From Paraspadella gotoi (Eukaryota > Chaetognatha), in NCBI GenBank assembly GCA_051294375.1, contig CM119268.1:17548502-17612501 (forward strand): a stretch of DNA of 64,000 nt, written 5' to 3'. Positions 1 to 11,359 of the stretch are shown here, piece after piece. A model generated the notes under the pieces. It saw only the letters and a list, made by a program, of their open reading frames with translations, was not told the DNA's origin and searched no databases. Position numbers and translations under genes: made by a program. Each line of letters begins with the position of its first letter. Positions within the stretch are counted from its first letter, which is position 1.

Positions 1-200
1 CAGGTTTTTTTCTGGTCTTTATCTTTTTCCTTCTCTTCTTTTTTTTTCTTTTTATTTTCTCTCTTCCTTGGATTTTTCATATTTCTTTTTCCTCTTCTCC
101 TTCCTTTCTTCTTCCCCTCCTCCCTTGGAACTTCTTCCAGTTTCTTGGCGTCGATGCTTCCGGCCATAAAACCCATTGTCCTCCCGTCAAAAACCGAGAG

Positions 201-350
201 GAGACAGGAGAGGGATGTGAGGAGTGATAGGAGAGGGATGTGAGAAGTGATGGGAGGAAAGGGGAAGAGGGAGAAGAGAGTGGAGACTGAAGAGGGATAT
301 GAGCAGTGATGGGAGGAAAAAGGAAGAGGGAAAGGAGAAAGGAGAAGGAT
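201..350. repeat. Purine-rich minisatellite, left part
   Basis: Degenerate tandem copies of a 20-40 bp purine unit built around GATGTGAGGAGTGATGGGAGG. The same motif resumes at 1226-1330, on the other side of the MITE at 359-1225, so the array was one block before the insertion. Reading frames through it encode only low-complexity Ser/Pro/Leu and are not genes. Confidence 0.75.
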
Positions 351-358
351 GTGAGGAG

Positions 359-1225
359 TAAGGCGTAGTGAAAGTTACATACAAAAATTCTAAAAGTCAA
401 TTATGAACAACATAACATCAGAAAACATTAATTTGTAAAAAAAAATAATTTTATGTTTTTTAATGAAATTGGTACAACCAATATAAAAATTATCCATTCA
501 TTTAATAAATAAGCTATCTTGCCCCTGACTTTGGACAGGCTTTGGTGGTTTAAGGCCTCCATCACTCTTGCAAGATAATGACATAGCAGGTCCCTGCAAG
601 CTTTCAATCAAGACTCTCTCACAGTCTCGTTTATTCACTCCCAGAGTACCTGGCTTCCCTATCAATGAAGTGGTATAATATTTCAAAAAATGTTTCAATT
701 GTATGAAAAGACACTCCCTTAATTTTCGCAGTAAGCTATATTTATATATAATACTATCCTTATAAAATAAAAAAAATTCAAAATAGGCTTTTTTTAATTT
801 TGATTGCAGATTTGAATTCCTCGTCAAAAGTTGATAAAAGAAAATAAAAATCATTTTTAAAAATTCTTTCATTAAGTGGGTTAAAAATTAAAAAAACTAT
901 ATTTAATATATAAAAAGTTCATTTTCAGCTTAAAATATAGCTTTTTCTAATTTTTGACCCACTTAATGAAGGAATTTTTCAAAAAGAGTTATATTTCTTT
1001 TTATCAACTTTTTATGACGAATCCAGATCTGCAAAAAAAAATTAGAAAAAACTATTTTGAAATTTTAATATTTATTGGTTTAGTACTAGTATAAATATGG
1101 CCTACTGCGTAAATTGTAAAATTTATTATAGATTTTTTTATTACATAAATATTCATTAGTATAATGTTGTTCGTTCCTCACTTTTAAAATTTAAAAGTTA
1201 AATTTAAATATTTTACTACGCCTTA
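359..1225. mobile_element. hAT-like MITE, copy 1, with 8-bp target duplication
   Basis: The element starts TAAGGCGTAGTG and ends with the inverse, ACTACGCCTTA. It is flanked on both sides by the same 8 bases, GTGAGGAG (351-358 and 1226-1233). The interior is AT-rich and partly palindromic: a CATTAAGTGGGT segment near 870 recurs inverted as ACCCACTTAATG near 956. No transposase is encoded. An 8-bp target duplication is typical of the hAT superfamily, so I infer a non-autonomous hAT-like element. A second copy lies at 38631-39295. The 8-bp repeat sits in a minisatellite, but the match is exact at both edges of the element. Confidence 0.75.
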
Positions 1226-2435
1226 GTGAGGAGTGATGGAACGAAAATGGAAGAGGGAGAAGAGAGAGGAAAGGGATATGAGGAGTGATGGAAGGAAAAG
1301 GGAAGAGGAGGATGAGATCGATGTGTGGAGAAACAGAGGGAGAGGGAACAGAGTGATAAAAGAAATAGGTAGATAGAAAAAAAGAGAAAAAGGCAGAAAG
1401 TGAAAAAAATAAGTACCAGTGAATCTTGTAAGTTATGAAAAAAGGAAAGAAACAATTAACTTTTCTAGAAAGAAAACAGAAAACACCGAAAAGGAGAAAC
1501 AGAAATTTAGAGAAAGCGGAAGAGGAGACACGAAACTCATAACTGGTCTCGAAAAAAAAAATGTGGAGAAGTGGAAAGAAAAAAAAGTAGAGAAGACGAA
1601 ACTTGTCCGTTAATTCGGAAAATAAAATGAATACATGGAATGATAATAATATCAAAATTGCTATTGTATCATTATTAATGACAAATCATGAATTTAAAAC
1701 TAGGTTTATGAATTTTTTTCAATTTATAGGTTGAAAAATACACTTATTAATTTACTAAACTGACAAACTTTTCATGAGAGAAGAAGAGCAGGTACAAACG
1801 ATAACTTTAGCGGATGACTCACTGCATTCAAACGATCCGAGGAAAGAAATGAGAGAGAAAAAGGAAGTGAAGAATAAAGAAAATAAACGAAAAAAAAATA
1901 TTCGGCTATAGAAGAAGAAGTTATGTGTGAAAGAAAAAATGAGAGGGAATAAATGAGAAGTAAAAAGCTTTATAGCTTTTTTGCCAAGTTTCGTCATTAC
2001 ACGCCCCGACGAAATCGTCACATGGATGAAACTCAACGTCTCGCCGAAATTACAAAATGGTACAATAAAGAATAGAAAAAAAATATAAAGTTTTTCTTCA
2101 TTTTCAAAACTCATGAAACAGGAAAATATTATCGGCACATCGCCGAGGATTGTCATTTCGTTTAACGACTCGATGAACCAGTTGAACAACGCAAAGCCTC
2201 TTTTGCAGAGTTACACCTCCCAACCTCGAGTCCTTAACCCCACACCCCATCCCCCCCCCCTTCCACCCCGCCAAAAAAAACCCCGAGTCTGTGGCTCGGA
2301 AGAGTGAAAAATAGATTGAAAATGGTTTAAAATGTGAAGGATTTATCAAATTTCTTTCTCCGGTTTCGGATAGATCCAGGTCTCGTATCGAAAATCATGG
2401 GTCAAGGGAAACATGAAATTCGCTCTTATTTTCGC
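1226..2435. other. Minisatellite remainder, then AT-rich DNA with no recognised gene
   Basis: Up to about 1330 this is the right part of the purine minisatellite. The rest is AT-rich sequence with only low-complexity reading frames. I see no coding exon, RNA gene or clear regulatory site. Confidence 0.6.
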
Positions 2436-2466
2436 TCTCTTTTCTCTCTCTCTGTTCTCTCTCTCT

Positions 2467-2497
<31 letters not shown>

Positions 2498-3660
2498 TCG
2501 TCTTCTCTCTCTCTCTCTCTCTCTCTCGCATCTCTCTGCTCTCCAAGGGCGCTGTTTCGCATTGAACGAGTGGAGGGCCGAGAGCGGTTTGTGTTAGAAA
2601 ACTTTTATGTTTCGATTTGAAAAATATTTATTGAAGTCTTTGATTCTTCAAGACTTTCTTGATTGTTCAGTTTCCTTCTCTTTCTTTCTTTCACTCTTCT
2701 TTCCATTCTTTCAATTCGCTTCGTTATTTCGTCTTTTCTCTCTACAAATTTTATTCAATCCTTTTCTTGACGACCTCCTTTTCTTCCACCATTCCTTTCC
2801 TTTCCTCCCTTCCTCCATCCCTCTGTCCTTTCCTCTTCCCTCCTCCTTCCTTCTCTACCCTCCTTTCCTCGCACTTCCATCCATCCTCCTCTCCTTTCCC
2901 CTTTTCTCTCATCCATTCTCCTCCCTTCCTCACCTGTCCCTCATCCCTCTCTCCTTTCCCTCCCTTTCTCCTCCTCCATCTCCTGCTCCCTCCGTCCTTT
3001 CCTCCCTTCCTCCGACCTCTCTCCTCCTTTCCTCCATCTCTGCTCTCCTTTCCTCCCTTCCTACATCTCTCTCTCCTTTCCTCTCATCGCTCCATCCTCT
3101 CTCTCCTTTCCCTCCCTGTCGCCGTTCTCCGCTTCCCTCTCTTGCTTTCCTTCCATCTCTTCTCTCTTTTCTCCCATCCATCCATCGTCTCTCTCCTTTC
3201 CTCCCTTCCTCCATCTCTCTCCTTTCCTTCCTTCCTTCCTTAAATTCTCTCCATCACTGACAATTCTCTTCATTTCGCTACGTCAGCTTTTCTTACGCTC
3301 GTTCTTATCTCCAGGAGAAAAAAAAAGAGATGTGGGGGGGAGCGCGCGGTTTCAACCTTTCGGTCGAATTTGACTTACCGTCTGTATTCGACCGTTTCTC
3401 CCTCTCCCTCGTTCCCAAACTCCCCAGTGGCCAAACCCCCGCTCGCCCGCCCCATGATTTTCTGTCCAACTTTCCTTTTCCCTGATGTCGCGTTCGAATT
3501 TGTCCCCGTTTGTGTAGAAGTAAAAATGGTTCTCTTCCTTCTCTCTTTCTCCTTCTCTATTTCCTCTGATGTTCCTACTCTTTCTGTCTTTATTTCTCTC
3601 TATCTCGTTTTCTCTCTCTCTTTCTCTGTCTTTTTCTCTCTCGATCTCTCTTTTTGTCCT
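2436..3660. repeat. (CT)n microsatellite and long pyrimidine tract
   Basis: A (CT)n run at about 2440-2528 is followed by a plus-strand C/T-rich tract (about 2660-3250) of degenerate CCTTTCCTCCCTTCC-type repeats, and more (TC)n to 3660. Both strands give long open frames of Ser/Pro/Leu/Phe or Arg/Glu/Gly. These are compositional artefacts of the tract and not genes. Confidence 0.7.
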
Positions 3661-3701
3661 TCTCAATCAATTTGAATCGAATAAGGATTTACTTTTGTCT
3701 T

Positions 3702-3707
3702 TGTATT
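3702..3707 (-). promoter_or_regulatory. Possible poly(A) signal (AATACA) of the peptide-precursor gene
   Basis: A minus-strand AATACA variant lies 74 bases past the TAA stop at 3781-3783. No canonical AATAAA is visible in the same stretch. The assignment is tentative. Confidence 0.3.
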
Positions 3708-3780
3708 GAGCTACGAAAGCGATTTACAAATATGAAATGTAACATTGAGCTTAAAGTTGTGATAGGGGCTTCTACTTTTT

Positions 3781-4174
3781 TTACTTGCAGCGACAGTTTT
3801 GGCCGAAAAGGTTGCATCCTCTGCTCCTTCCGCCGCAGCAGGGCATATTTTCGTTGCAGGAGCATCCGTAGCCGCAGCAGATGCGTCCGTTTTCAAGCTG
3901 TGTCAAAAAAAGGGGAAAATTAAAATGTTTTAACCTATAAAAGCCCTGTATAAAGTTTTATAAACTATTTTACTAAACTATTTTATCTATTATTCCAACT
4001 ATATTCAGTAACTATTACATTCTGTATGGTCAAAAAAAAAATTAATCGAATCTTCTCGACCATAATATTACTTTCGTGCATGATTTAATAAATATCTATA
4101 AAATTATAAACTAATTAGAGCAGATTGATTGCTCACCATTGGCCCTTGACATCGTTTAGCTAAATCCACTGATT
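3781..4174 (-). other. Knottin-encoding 3' exon pair of the precursor
   Basis: Exon 20 (4137-4174) ends the repeat region with VDLAKR and the first cysteine; exon 21 (3781-3897) carries the rest. Cleavage after KR would release a peptide of about 43 residues with spacing C-x10-CC-x3-C-x-C-x5-CC-x6-C-x6-C-x-C-K. The last part, CNLFGQNCRCK, resembles the CNLxGxNCxC ending I associate with arthropod agatoxin-like peptides (inhibitor cystine knots found in both spider venom and insect neuroendocrine tissue). The family call is from recall and needs a search. Ten cysteines rather than the usual eight is unusual. Exon 20 looks like a truncated C-type repeat exon, suggesting the knottin was joined to the array at its KR site. 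Confidence 0.7.
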
Positions 4175-7100
4175 CTGCAGGAACATTGTCATGCAGGAAA
4201 CGAAAGTCAATATTTATCTTTAATACAAATTTTAAGAAAACGACTAATAAATTTCAGTTAAATGAGCAGTGACTCACCTTCGCGCTTTCCCATTCCGCAG
4301 TCAACTTTTGATTGACAATGGCGCTTAGCGATGTCAGAGGTCGCTGAAAAATATGATAATTTTGTATTGAGAAGAACTTCACATTAAAGTATAAAAAAAT
4401 CGCAATATAAATGACCAACAATAACACTTACTGTCTTCGAGCTCGCGGTTGCAGAGTCCGCTGTTCTGGCAATGGCGAGAGGAAACCTCAAGAGAAGCTG
4501 AGAGAAAGTAAATACATGCAATGTATTCGTTTGGAATATTATCAGCCCGACCATAGATTTGTGACTGCATATGTATATTTATAATTCAATAATTTAATAA
4601 ATGACACGTGCAATGAAAGGAAAACAATTAACGCATCATTTGCTTTTGAAATTCTAAAGTTTATAGAAAATGAAAACTATTTTTTGTCAAATCAGTGAAT
4701 ATTTACCAAAAATTTCTGCTTGTATGTACGATTATTAAATTTACCCTAACCCCCTTTTTACCTTCTTCCATTTCACGAGTGCAACGTCCACTGTTTTGGC
4801 AATGGCGTTTGGCCTCTTCAAGAAATTCTGAAAAGGATATGTTTTTTTTTTAAAGTAGAATAAAAAATTCGTTTAAAAATATGATCACTATTTGATTTTT
4901 CTTTTCAAAAGTCACACACCTAATTCACGCTTTCCCATTCCGCATTCAGTTTTTGATCGACAGTGACGCTTGGCAACATCGGAAGACGCTGCAAAAGAAA
5001 TAAATCACTCTTAAACAATTATTATTAAATAAACTTTAATTCTAAGAAAGTATGAATTTATGAAATTAGTTGTACCTTCCTCTAGTTCACGGTTGCAGCG
5101 TCCACTGTTCTGACAATGGCGAGCAGCCACTTCAACAGCGGCTGAAGAATAAAATATACATTTATAATATTCTAAATCCTATTTAAACGCTTCATCCATT
5201 TTATCTTTTCTTTCTTTATATATTCTTTAGATTATTTGAGAGTAATATTTCAAATTCTAATGCAAAATCGGGCACCTTCCTCCATATCACGATTGCATCG
5301 ACCACTGTTTTGGCAATGGCGTTTGGCCTCTTCCAGATATTCTGAAATGGAATTTGAAAAAATAATAAATAAGTCGTGTTTAAAAGCATCAATTATGATT
5401 TGTTACTCATAAACGGCTTCTTATTCCAATGTTTTAGGACCTACCGAGTACACGCCTTCCCAAACCACAGTCCACTCTCGATTGACAATGACGTTTGGCG
5501 ACATCAGATGTGTCTGAAAATATTAATACTAGTCAAAAGCCTCTCACTTTGCTAAATACATAAAAGTAGGAGGAGGTCCTTACCTTCCTCGAGCTCACGG
5601 TTACAGAGGCCACTATTTTGACAATGGCGATCAGCTACATCAATTGTCGCTAAAAAAAGATGGAATCATAGGTTAATGTCATGAAATTAATGACTAGTTA
5701 AGGCTGAATGGGTGGTTTTACAAACAAAATTCAAAAAACTACCTTCTGCCATTTCACGGTTGCAACGGGCACTGTTTTGACAATGGCGCTTGGCCTCTTC
5801 CAAATATTCTGAAATCGTTAAAAATAAATATATTATTTTGTACATAAGAAAGTGAACGTATACGTTTCTTTATGTTATGGCATACCTTCATCGCGCTTCC
5901 CTAATCCACAATCGACTCTGGATTGACAATGGCGCTTGGCAATTTCGGATTTCTCTGTTCAAAGGAAAGATCGAATATTCAAAACGATTTTTGACGGAAA
6001 AGAAGAAAACTGTTTCCAACTGTTGCTTACTGTTTACCTTCTTCAAGCGCACGGTTGCAAAGTCCACTGTTTTGACAATGACGAGCGGCAACTTCGAGAG
6101 CAACTTTTAAAACAAAAACAAAGAAACGGTTTAATTTCCAATTCCATGTTTTCTTTAAAAAATATTTTGGACCACAAAGAATTACATAAACTAATATACA
6201 GGATTCATAGAAATAGTTGGTACCTTCTTCGAGCTCACGATTACAACGACCACTGTTTTGGCAATGACGTTTGGCCTCTTCCAGGTATTCTAAAAAATAT
6301 ATTAAAGTAGATTTGGTGTTCAAGCTATCAATCTCATAGTTTAAAAATAAAAAGAATATTTATATTTATTAGATTTAAAAAAGTTTCTACTCAATCTCGA
6401 GAATGCATTTCTTATGAACCAAAGTGAAATAAACATACCAAGATCTCGCTTTCCCATTCCACATTCAGTTTTAGATCGACAATGACGCTTGGCGATATCG
6501 GAAGTTACTGAAACCAAGATTAAAAATGTATTATTATTTCGTTTTTTATATGAATTAAAATTTTGCTCATTAAAAACGTATGTCTACCTTCCTCTTGCTC
6601 GCGGTTGCACCGCCCACTGTTTTGGCAATGGCGAGTGGCAACAAGAATGGAAGCTGGAAAAAGACGAAAATTATATATTTTTTTTCTATCTTCTTAACAT
6701 AAAAAACTTCAAATAATCCATAACGATATATAAATATAAATCAAGTATGACTATAAAAGTTAACTTGTTAATTAGTTACCTTCTTCCATCTCACGATCAC
6801 AAAGACCACTATTCTGGCAGTGACGTTTTGCCTCTTCCAAGTTTTCTGCAAGGAAAGAGTCGAAACGTAATGGTTTTAATAATGTTTTGGTTTAGTGTTA
6901 ATTAAAAAAGCTATTTATTAGAACTTAGATGAAAGCTTCATCAAATCCGAAGATAACTAAACAGGAACAGATGTCATACCTTCATCACGCTTTCCTAAAC
7001 CACAGTCAACCCTGGATTGGCAGTGTCGTTTGGCAATAGCAGTGGTGGCTGAAAAAAAAATGGGTTTATATTTTTTTTTTTTTTGTAAAATTAGAGATTT

Positions 7101-7635
7101 GTTTTTCGCACCTTCATCGAGCTCTCGGTTGCATCTTCCGCTGTTTCGGCAGTGGCGAGTTGCCACTTCGATATTGGCTGAAGATAAAAAATGTTTCTAT
7201 GAGTAATATATATAATAATATAATAATATATCCTAATTCTCGTAAAAATTTTTCCACAAGGTTATTTTTCTTTCGTAACATCAGTTACTTCTTTGAAATA
7301 CATAAATGATAATTGAAAGATATACTTTTGTTATATTACGAAACCTCATACTTTATAAAAGTCAAATATTAATTCTTTGAATATTCTTTGAAGTTTTTTT
7401 TATAACCTTCTTCAAGATCACGATTGCAACGTTGGCTGTTTTGACAATGGCGTTTCGCCTCTTCCAAGTATTCTGGGGAAGAGAATTTATAATTAATCAT
7501 GGGAGATAAAAGTAACAAAGGTTTTGTCTAGTTTCCTCGCATACCCAGTTCTCTCTTGCCCTTGTTCTGAGGGCAGTTGACACAAGCTTGGCAAACGGTG
7601 ACCGCCACCACGACGAAACTGATCAAAAGCTTCAT
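3781..7635 (-). CDS. Secreted multi-peptide precursor: six A-B-C two-cysteine repeats plus a C-terminal agatoxin-like knottin
   Basis: There are 21 coding exons: 7545-7635, 7407-7472, 7112-7177, 6980-7048, 6780-6845, 6588-6653, 6439-6507, 6224-6289, 6038-6103, 5886-5954, 5743-5808, 5584-5649, 5445-5513, 5276-5341, 5076-5141, 4920-4988, 4762-4827, 4432-4497, 4278-4343, 4137-4174 and 3781-3897. All junctions are GT/AG and the coding length is 1449 nt (482 residues) with no internal stop. Exon 1 encodes a signal peptide (MKLLISFVVVAVTVCQA) and a Cys pair ending in GKR. Exons 2-19 are 18 mini-exons of 66 or 69 nt, phase 1 at both ends, in strict A-B-C order six times. Type A carries EEAKRHCQNSG.C, type B R-HCxNSG.C, and type C AKRHC.S...CG[LM]G[KR]R. 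Exons 20-21 encode a KR site and then a 10-Cys domain. I infer prohormone-like processing into cyclic peptides and one knottin. A neuropeptide, venom or other secreted role cannot be decided from sequence. The gene model is strong; the function is inferred. Confidence 0.9.
4278..7472 (-). repeat. Tandem array of 18 mini-exons (six three-exon units)
   Basis: A, B and C exons alternate without exception: A exons start at 7472, 6845, 6289, 5808, 5341 and 4827. Unit pitch falls from about 630 to about 470 bp because intron lengths differ. The introns are AT-rich and not obviously alike, whereas the exons are strongly conserved, especially the HC(Q/R)(N/S) core. The C exons fall into a CQSRVDCGL type (units 1, 3, 4) and a CRSKTECGM type (units 2, 5), with unit 6 intermediate. 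Because every exon is phase 1-1, any subset could be skipped without losing frame. Confidence 0.9.
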
Positions 7636-7841
<206 letters not shown>

Positions 7842-7856
7842 GAACGAAGACTTCAG

Positions 7857-7863
7857 TTTTATA
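7857..7863 (-). promoter_or_regulatory. TATA box (TATAAAA) of the precursor gene
   Basis: Minus-strand TATAAAA in the context AGTATAAAACTGAAG lies 22-31 bases upstream of the likely transcription start (7832-7841, near TTCAACC). It is about 70 bases upstream of the leader-exon donor. A clear TATA box fits a tissue-specific, highly expressed secretory gene. Confidence 0.6.
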
Positions 7864-8287
7864 CTATGACCAATATAAAGCTTATTTGTACAGGGAAACA
7901 TTTTGTTGAAAGGGACCCTTGTATTTCCTATGAATCAAATGCAGGCTGTTGTTCTGATTTGAGTAAAATCGCAAACAGCAAAACAAAAGTAAACAAACCT
8001 GATTTGATAAGATCTATCGAAAAAGAACCTCACACAACGAATGACAACGTATTTTTATAAATTATAATAATCTATATTTATTCATTTATTCTAGTATTTA
8101 TGTCAGCTTTTTTTCATTTGTTTTTATCGTTATTTGAAAGCAATGTAAGAAACTGTACAATGTAAAGTTCTATTATTATATTAATATAACGACTTTAAAT
8201 AATTTTCAAAAAATTCGTTTACTACTCCGAAGCCGAAGGAACTCAATTTTCCCCCCTTCCCAATACGTACATAAACATGTTTGCTGT

Positions 8288-8331
<44 letters not shown>

Positions 8332-9922
8332 ACTGGGCTAAAATTTTCACTCTTTCTCGCGAGAAAAAGCATTAGCGCATGAAAAACCGCAGCGGTCCCC
8401 TTCGGCGGAAAGAAAACAGAGAGATTTCATTGTTATTGGGTCGGAGCTACGTCGATGGCTGGCAAGGTTGTTCGGAGTGGAGCCAAGAGGAGAAAGGGAG
8501 CGTGGAGTAGTGGAGCGAGAGGAAAGGAATTGTGGGGGAGTGGAGCGGGAAAAATTGGATTAAAAAGAAAGGAGGAAGGTGTAAGGTGTACAGGAACTGA
8601 GAACGGATTAGGCGAGTAGCGAGGTCGAGGCGAAATGAACGAAAACTGGGATTGTGAGAAAAGAGTCTTGTGACTTACTGATTGGTGAGGGTGAGTTTTT
8701 TTTTGAGTCGATCTGGCTTAAAGTATAGCGAGAGAACTTGTGAATAGAGTGAGATAGGGAAAGCTAATGAATTATAGCGGAATGGTTGAGAATGTAGTTG
8801 CTGGATTCGGAGACTAGAAGTGACGGGCTGGTTATGGAGTTGGTAAATGGAAAAATGGGCTTTTTGGCGGAGGAGCTAAATCGGACCAGTTGAAAATTTA
8901 TGCCTTCGAATCCAAAAGAAATTCGGAATCTATGGTGACCACGTTGTGATAAATCGGGCGAGAAAATGTGAGAGTTCGGCTTCTTTCTTCACGTAACGGC
9001 GCGGGAAATGTGAGGCTTAGAAAAGAAAAACTCCATCAGTTGAGGATATAATTTTTCGGCCAATCGAGTTTTGTTTTCGGCGTCAAAGAAGGTAACATTA
9101 TGACGCCGAGATATGGTCACTGCATGACCTCTGATTCATGTTGCAATTGTGCATATTCATGATGGACATCATAGAGATTGGCTTGGTTCCATCTTGGTTA
9201 ATCTCTTAGGAAACTTTAGGCAGCGTCGCATGAGTGAAGTGGAACGCCGGAACGGTGCTGCGTGTCATTTCGCTCGTCACGATACGTGTCAAGCCGTCAA
9301 GGTGCACGTTGGGCATCAAACCGGCGTTGGTTGGACAAAGACGTCGACTCGAATCTGTGGACAAAGAGGCGATGGAAAATACCCTGAGGGGGAGGAGGAA
9401 GAGGAAGGAGGAAGAAGAAGAAGACGAAGAAGATCCTCCGTTTTGCGTTTATCGAATTGTGTCCGGTAGGAAAAAGGATGAGTAGGAAAAAAGAATAAGG
9501 GATAAGGGATGAGGGGCGAAGTAAAGGGGCAAAGAAGGGACAAACTAAAGGGGCAAAGAAGACGGGAAGGGTGCGATACGATCCCAACAAAACCGAAGCG
9601 AGAAAAAATGTTTACGGTTCTGTAGGGGTCGCGCCTCGAAAAGTTGTTTTCGCCTCCGGCGAGGGCGTTGCCACCGGGAACGAAATCGCGTTGCGCCTTG
9701 TTGAGGGGGTAAGTCGCTGGTTTCCATGGAGACCGACGTGGCGGAAAATTCAAAACTAAAGCAAAGGTGAAAGTTGAAGGAAGAAATTGAGTGTTGACTG
9801 TTTAGATATAGAGAACGAAGATGACGAGTTGGAATTTTTTTTATTTCAAGTCGATTTTTTGGGCTGAAATTTTTGTTAAAAATCAGCCAAGTACTGCTTG
9901 AATCGAACGTGATTGCCTAATT

Positions 9923-9929
<7 letters not shown>
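7864..9929. other. Intergenic, no recognised gene
   Basis: Contains a (GA)n run at about 8291-8330 and otherwise unremarkable sequence. A frame near 9571-9708 ends at a good GTAAGT donor but lacks a pyrimidine-tract acceptor and an in-frame ATG, so I do not call it. Confidence 0.5.
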
Positions 9930-9930
<1 letters not shown>

Positions 9931-9965
<35 letters not shown>

Positions 9966-10039
9966 AGGAGAGAGAGAGAAGAGAGAGAGAAAGAGAGAGA
10001 GAGAAGACGAGAGAAAAGAGAGAGGAAAGAGTAGAGAAG

Positions 10040-10098
<59 letters not shown>

Positions 10099-10134
10099 CA
10101 GAGAGAGAGAGAAGAGAGAGAGAGAGAGAAGAGA
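9931..10134. repeat. (GA)n-rich microsatellite block
   Basis: About 200 bp of interrupted GAGAGA repeats. Arg/Glu-rich and Ser/Leu-rich open frames here are repeat artefacts. Confidence 0.85.
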
Positions 10135-11307
10135 GAACCGTTCCAAGAAAAAATAAATAGGTGCTGGTGGAGTTAGTTAACAACCTTTGGCCTCTTCCCC
10201 TTTTCAGACCAGGCGCCTCCAAAAACAAGACGGATTTGCATTTTTCCTTCTTTCCTATTTTTTTCCTTTTCTCGCGCCAAAGGCCTAAATCGAGCCGATC
10301 ACTCACTTTGGCACCTTCTCATGGGTGAGTCTTTCTTTTTGTTTGTTGTGGCGACGGGAGCCGCCTCGCCGCCCGAACGCCGGGCCGCGAGGTCGGGGGA
10401 TCGAGACTCGTGCGCGCGCGCGCCAATTTCGTGCACGAGAATTTTTTTTTGGGCTCCGAAATTGTCGGGTGCGCGCGCGAAGCGGTGACAAAGGGGACGC
10501 TCGCAATACATGGAAAATTTAAAAAAAATGTGAATGTAATGTAATGCCAAAAAATGAACTGCATTATCCAATATCCAGGTTTCATAATTTTTTTCAGTAG
10601 TAGGCATATCGCCGTTAATTTGTTAAAGTTATATGCGGTGGCCAGCGTTCACGGGTAGCATATTGTACCATGGCTTTGCAAAACTGTCGGGGCGGCGCAA
10701 TGACAAATAAGTAAAATTTTCCTCAAAAGGGAGATGAATCAGTCAAAGGCTTTCACCGTCACAGGCCTGTGAACTGCGGAGTCCACACGAAAACCCACAC
10801 GCTTTCCAGTTCTCTGCGCGTAAATTCGCTCGCTGATTCGCACTCGGAACAATTTTCACTCAGACCGATTCGCTCGTAGATCGATTCGCACGCAAACAAT
10901 TCCCACGACGTTCATCTATCGTCCTCCACACAAAGACGTAAAGCGACTCCGTTCCAAAAAAAAAAAAAAAAAATAGGGATCGAGTTAGAGGCTCTGGGTC
11001 GTCGTCGTCTTCGTTGTTGTTGTTGTTGAAGTCGATGTCGCAGAAATAACTTTCGTACTCGGTTTTTTTTTTCATTGTTGTCACTGGCTTTGTTGTAAAT
11101 GTGATCGTCGTTTTCATCGTCATTTTCTACATCGTTCTCTTCGTCATTGTCCTCGTCGTTTTAGTTATTGTCCTCAACGTCCTCGTCTTCATCGTCGTCG
11201 TCGTCGTCGTCACCGTCATCGCCGTGACGGTACCGCTTTCGTCTGCATTGCCACGGTCGAGGATCACGAACCCTCGACGCCACGAGCTTAAGCCGGGGGC
11301 GAAGTTA

Positions 11308-11310
<3 letters not shown>
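10135..11310. other. Intergenic; GC-rich block and CGT-rich stretch
   Basis: Positions 10340-10500 are locally GC- and CpG-rich with CGCGCGCG runs, which would suit an unlinked promoter, but I can attach no gene to it. Positions 11101-11220 are rich in GTC/CGT triplets. No coding exon is supported. Confidence 0.4.

Positions 11311-11359
<49 letters not shown>

Noticed and set aside
2607-3260. Long Ser/Pro/Leu-rich open frame on the plus strand
   Set aside because: It follows a pyrimidine tract; both strands are open and the composition is pure repeat bias.
3781-7635. A CRISPR-like array, suggested by regularly spaced near-identical segments
   Set aside because: The segments are spliced coding exons with GT/AG borders and conserved cysteines, in a eukaryotic genome.
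9571-9708. Open frame ending at a GTAAGT donor
   Set aside because: No in-frame ATG and no pyrimidine-tract acceptor; probably chance.
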